Source: Prinsepia uniflora (taxonomy: Eukaryota > Streptophyta > Magnoliopsida > Rosales > Rosaceae). From it: a stretch of DNA of 64,000 nt. Both the position numbers and the translations under genes were made by a program. The stretch lies in the NCBI GenBank assembly GCA_032719365.1, contig CM064873.1:6110501-6174500 (forward strand). Direction: 5' to 3'. Below are positions 60,790 to 64,000 of the stretch, piece by piece. Each line of letters starts with the position of its first letter. Position 1 is the first letter of the stretch. Below the pieces are notes generated by a model, which ran no database searches, was not told the DNA's origin, and was given only the letters and a program-made list of their open reading frames with translations.

Positions 60790-61140
60790 CGCTGATTTCC
60801 TGCTGAGTGCATCTGCCACCACATTGGCCTTACCCGGATGGTACTCAATCGTACAGTCATAATCCTTTAGTAGCTCAAACCATCTATGTTGCCTCATGTT
60901 AACCTCTTTCTGGGTGAATAGATACTTTTGGCTCTGGTGGTCGGTGTATATCCTGCACGTTGCGCCGAATAGGTAATGTCTCCAGATTTGTAGAGCATGA
61001 ACCACCGCTGCCAACTCCAAATCATGGGTAGGGTAGTTCAATTCATGAGTCTTTAGCTACCGTGATGCGTAAGCGATAACCTTACCAGTCTGCATTAACA
61101 CGCAGCCCAAACCTTGTAGCGATGCATCACTAAAGACCAC
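60790..61140 (-). pseudogene. RNase H region
   Basis: SDASLQGLGCVLMQ carries the first catalytic Asp, then the ELAAVVHALQIWRHYL Glu helix, the IYTDHQS Asp and the ADALSRK end. A TAG at 61057 interrupts it just after YASR. Confidence 0.88.
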
Positions 61141-61179
61141 AAACTCTCCACTGTTATCCGGCAACGCAAGGACGGGTGC

Positions 61180-62010
61180 AGTGGTCAATCGATCCTTCAA
61201 TTCTTGGAAACTCTGTTCACACTGCACATCCCAAATGAACTTCACCCCCTTCCGAGTCAATCGAGTCAATGGTGCAGCAATTTTGGAGAAACCCTCCACG
61301 AATCTCCGGTAGTAACCCGCTAACCCGACAAAACTCCGCACCTCCGTTACCGTTGTGGGTCTAGCCCAGTTAGTCACCGCCTCTGTTTTCTGGGGATCCA
61401 TGCTAATCCCATCCGCTGATATCACATGTCCCAGAAAACCAATACTGCTCAGCCAAAATTGGCACTTGCTCAGCTTGGCGTACAACTGTTCCTGTCTCAG
61501 CTTCTCCAACACCAACCGTAGATGTTCCTCAAGTGCTTGGGCACTCCTTGAGTACACCTAGATATCATCGATGAACACAATCACAAATTTATCCAAGTAG
61601 GGTCGGAAGACCCTGTTCATCAGATCCATGAATGCTGCCGGAGCATTCGTCAAGCCGAAAGGCATCACTAGGAACTTGTAATGTCTGTAACGAGTTCGAA
61701 ATGCTGTTTTCGAAATATCCTCCTCTGAAACCCTCAGCTGGTGATACCCAGACAGTAAATCAATCTTGGAGAAGCACTGTGCTCCCCGCAACTGGTCAAA
61801 AAGGTCATCGATCCTGGGTAGAGGGTACTAGTTCCTCATTGTCACCTTGTTGAGTTGTCGATAGTCTATACACAAACGGAGACTCCCCTCCTTCTTCTAC
61901 ACGAACAACACCGGTGCTCCCCACGGTGAACTACTCGGTCGGACATATCCCAAATCCGCCAACTCCTGCAACTGAGTTTTGAGTTCTCGCAACTCGGCCG
62001 GCGCCATCCG
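61180..62010 (-). pseudogene. Reverse transcriptase region
   Basis: Motifs in order: APYRMAP and SSPWGAPVLF, LRLCIDYRQLN, FSKIDLLSGYHQ, FRTRYRHYKFLVMPFGLTNAPA and the catalytic FVIVFIDD (DD at 61564-61569). A connection segment with GFLGHVIS follows. In-frame TAGs lie at 61897, 61828 and 61558, the last immediately after the catalytic IDDI. Confidence 0.92.
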
Positions 62011-62419
62011 GTATGGTGCCTGGGATATAGGCCGGGTACCGGGGGAGTAGTTCAATCGTGAACTCGATTTCCCACGGTGGTGGTAATCTTGGTAAGTCTT
62101 CCGGGAACACATCCGGAAACTCACGTACCACTGGTATCTCGTCGATACCCGGAGTATCAACCTGCTCCGACACGACATGCGCCAGATAACCCTGGCATCC
62201 CTTCCGTAGACGTCTGGTAGCAGCAAGTGAAGAAATCACTTCAGGAAGCGAACCGTCACGCTCCCCCTGAAAGATAACCTCCGGCAAACCCGGACTTCGC
62301 AGAATAACTTGCCTACTACAACAATCGATGAGCGACCCATGCTCCGATAGCCAATCCATCCCTAAAATCACATCGAAGTCGTGGATATCCAGAATGATTA
62401 AGTCCGCTGGTAAATCCAC

Positions 62420-62660
62420 ATCCTCAATTCTCACCGGGCACCTCCGAATCACCTGATCACAAGGTACACGATGTCCATCAGGGTGCCAACACCCATCTCG
62501 CTATCTAAAGCTGACACCTCACAATCCAGCATACCAGCACAACTCCTCGAAATAAAAGAATGTGTAGCCCCCGTATCCATCAATACACGTACTAGAAGGT
62601 TTGAGATATGGAGTGTACCTGTAACCACGCCTGGGGCTGTCCTCGCCTGCTGCTGAGTCA
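62420..62660 (-). pseudogene. Aspartic protease region
   Basis: The catalytic DTG lies at 62569-62577 in VLMDTGATHSFIS, the usual chromovirus motif; the enzyme would cleave Gag-Pol. The flap-side ILDIHDFDVILGMDWL follows in a different frame after a shift near 62450. Confidence 0.88.
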
Positions 62661-62819
62661 CTGTAAAGACACGAGCCCTGGGCCCTGCAGTCTGTCCGTG
62701 CCCATGCCCGCCATGCCCAGCACCACGGTCACCACCCTGACCTCGACCTCCGTTAGTGTTGGAATCCGTACTCTGCACAACACTAGAGCCCCTGCATCGT
62801 TGCTCCTAGACAACAGTGG

Positions 62820-63683
62820 GCAATCACGGGCATAGTGGCCCTTTCCTCCACAAGCAAAGCAACTCACTGGCCTCGGCCTATCCGAATGTCCACCGGAAGC
62901 ACCGCTCCAGGATGAATGCTGCCCAGAGTTGAACCCCGATCCTGTCCTCTGAGAGCCCCCACGTCGACCTGACCAGCCACGACCTCCTAAAGTAGAAGGT
63001 GCTCCCATGTAGCTTCCTCCCTTAGTGTTATTCTGGCCCGTCGGTCCAAGGTATGGACGATCCCGACGTCGCCCCTCGCCAGAAGGCTATCGTGTCTGGT
63101 GTGTCGCCAGACTGGCCTCGACACGAACCGCCGCGTCGACCATGTCTCTCAGAGAAGCATGACTGACATCAGTCACACCTGCCCGAATCTCCCCTTGGAG
63201 TCCAAGTTCAAACCTATGACACTTGTCTTCCTCAGTGCTCACAAAAGGTGCAGTGAACCGGGAAAATTTCCCAAAAGTCTGCTCATAGTCCGCAACAGAC
63301 ATATCCCCCTGCTCCAGCTGCAGGAACTCTGCCTCCCGTGCCGCGCGAAACGATCGCGGGTAATACTGATCCAGGAATCGAGAACGGAAGACCTCTCAGG
63401 TAGTGGTGTGGACAGACCATCCAGACATCTCAAGGCCATGCCACCACTGATAGGCTCCGCCTTCCAGTAAGAAGGCCGCCAAGGTCACCCGCTCGCCCGG
63501 AGGGCAGTGCATCACCGTGAAAATCCTTTCCCACTTGGTAATCCATTCATAAGCATCTTCAGGGTTCTATCCCCCGTTGAAAGGAGTGGCTCCCAAACGC
63601 TGAGCCCGTTCAATGCTTACGCATTCCATTTCTCTCTCTAGTTTCTCGTCAGTTCGTGTGTGAGGAATCCTCCTTGGAGGCAT
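62820..63683 (-). pseudogene. Gag region with intact zinc knuckle
   Basis: The retrotransposon Gag domain includes AYQWWHGLEMS and the SVADYEQTFGKFSRF...FELGL segment typical of Ty3/gypsy capsid. The nucleocapsid knuckle CFACGGKGHYARDC (62820-62861) has all four metal ligands in C-x2-C-x4-H-x4-C spacing. Gag forms the virus-like particle. It is broken by stops at 63567, 63396 and 63087. Confidence 0.88.
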
Positions 63684-63781
63684 AACCAACTGTTAAGAGG
63701 CATAGATCAGATAACATCATCCTTAAACTCGAAAAGTACCTAGTACTAATCGCTAGTCTAGCATGCTAACCACAACCTAGT

Positions 63782-63793
63782 GCTCTGATACCA
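63782..63793 (-). other. Primer binding site of the chromovirus element
   Basis: GCTCTGATACCA, on minus TGGTATCAGAGC, three bases from the LTR at 63797. Identical to the LARD primer sites. Confidence 0.92.
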
Positions 63794-63796
63794 AGC

Positions 63797-64000
63797 TGAC
63801 AGGACCCACCCCGATCCCTCGGGGACCACGAGGGGACGTGCCCTGCTCCCGTCTGACACCCGAACTAACATTCCAAATTTAACCTCAAAAGTTCAAATGC
63901 ATAAATAACCAAATTAAAGTTATACATCAAATCCGAAATTTAACAGATGTCAGACAAGGGATAAAGTCCAAAATTACAAATTCCGAGCACGACTCTAAAT
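63797..64000 (-). repeat. 5' LTR of the chromovirus element, first 204 bp visible
   Basis: Starts TGACAGGACCCACCCCG and aligns without gaps to 56530-56733 with about 11 substitutions. Confidence 0.9.

Larger units (their letters stand above)
59239..63683 (-). pseudogene. Gag-pol polyprotein, broken by many stops and frameshifts
   Basis: The reading frame starts MPPRRIPHTRTDE at 63683 and the natural end is a TGA at 59239-59241. In between I find in-frame stops at 63567, 63396, 63087, 62806, 61897, 61828, 61558, 61057, 60634, 60343, 60061 and 59308 (left coordinates) and frame changes near 62824, 62450 and 62035. Eleven of the twelve stops are TAG. All domains are present and recognisable, so the decay is point mutation rather than deletion. 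It cannot encode a full polyprotein as read. Confidence 0.92.
56530..64000 (-). mobile_element. Ty3/gypsy chromovirus element, minus strand, right LTR cut by window
   Basis: Left LTR 56530-59204, polypurine tract, gag-pol (59239-63683), primer site (63782-63793) and right LTR from 63797. Domain order gag-PR-RT-RNase H-integrase-chromodomain defines a chromovirus; long LTRs and the sequence style suggest the Tekay (Del) clade, which I cannot confirm without a tree. The left 204 bp of the two LTRs differ at about 11 positions, so the insertion is not recent. TGGCA (56525-56529) is the expected target duplication, with its partner outside. Confidence 0.92.

Noticed and set aside
1..64000. tRNA, rRNA or other classical RNA genes
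   Set aside because: No cloverleaf or rRNA core sequence was recognised; initiator-tRNA-like matches are the retrotransposon primer sites.

Overview
This is repeat-dense intergenic DNA from a flowering plant, most likely a eudicot. The only cellular protein gene I can defend is a class I cytosolic small heat-shock protein on the minus strand (34329-34799), with a TATA box and heat-shock elements upstream. Nearly everything else is LTR retrotransposon of one broad Ty3/gypsy lineage. Its LTRs are 2.5-3.3 kb, start near TGTAACGACCCGTCCC, end near GGGACGGGTCCTGTCA, use an initiator-Met tRNA primer site (TGGTATCAGAGC) and have a purine-rich polypurine tract. The species cannot be named from this sequence.

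Layout. 1-2947: minus LTR cut by the window edge. 2948-3345 and 25248-26083: an older host repeat split by a plus-strand solo LTR (3346-25242, target duplication GATAA). Two complete non-autonomous elements (LARDs) sit inside that solo LTR: LARD1 on plus (4881-14279, duplication TTGGG, almost identical LTRs, so very young) and LARD2 on minus (15331-24784, duplication TATAT, older). 26084-31690: a truncated plus LTR abutting a minus LTR that keeps its primer site. 31691-36481: the heat-shock gene island with a 204-bp tandem repeat and smaller repeats. 36482-39334: minus LTR. 39339-49442: LARD3 on minus, with a solo LTR (39755-43094, duplication TACGG) inside its left LTR and its right LTR truncated. 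49443-56529: a mosaic of LTR pieces, a plus-strand gag remnant and a plus-strand integrase/chromodomain remnant. 56530 to beyond 64000: a coding-type Ty3/gypsy chromovirus on minus (gag, protease, RT, RNase H, integrase, chromodomain), with its reading frame broken many times.

How the parts relate. The three LARDs have no gag or pol but share a 2.9-3.7 kb non-coding internal region, conserved across copies, with intact primer site and polypurine tract. They presumably depend on proteins from an autonomous relative; the element at 56530-64000 is a decayed example of a related coding element. Beyond the standard parts, the LTRs carry recurring structure: roughly 16-bp imperfect terminal inverted repeats, a 26-bp palindrome near the 5' end, a bZIP/W-box module, a possible intron bounded by GTGAGT and CCCTTCAG, and within that segment tandem arrays of very short hairpins whose stem arms change together. 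The last two are the most interesting candidates for undescribed biology here. All alignments and counts were made by eye.
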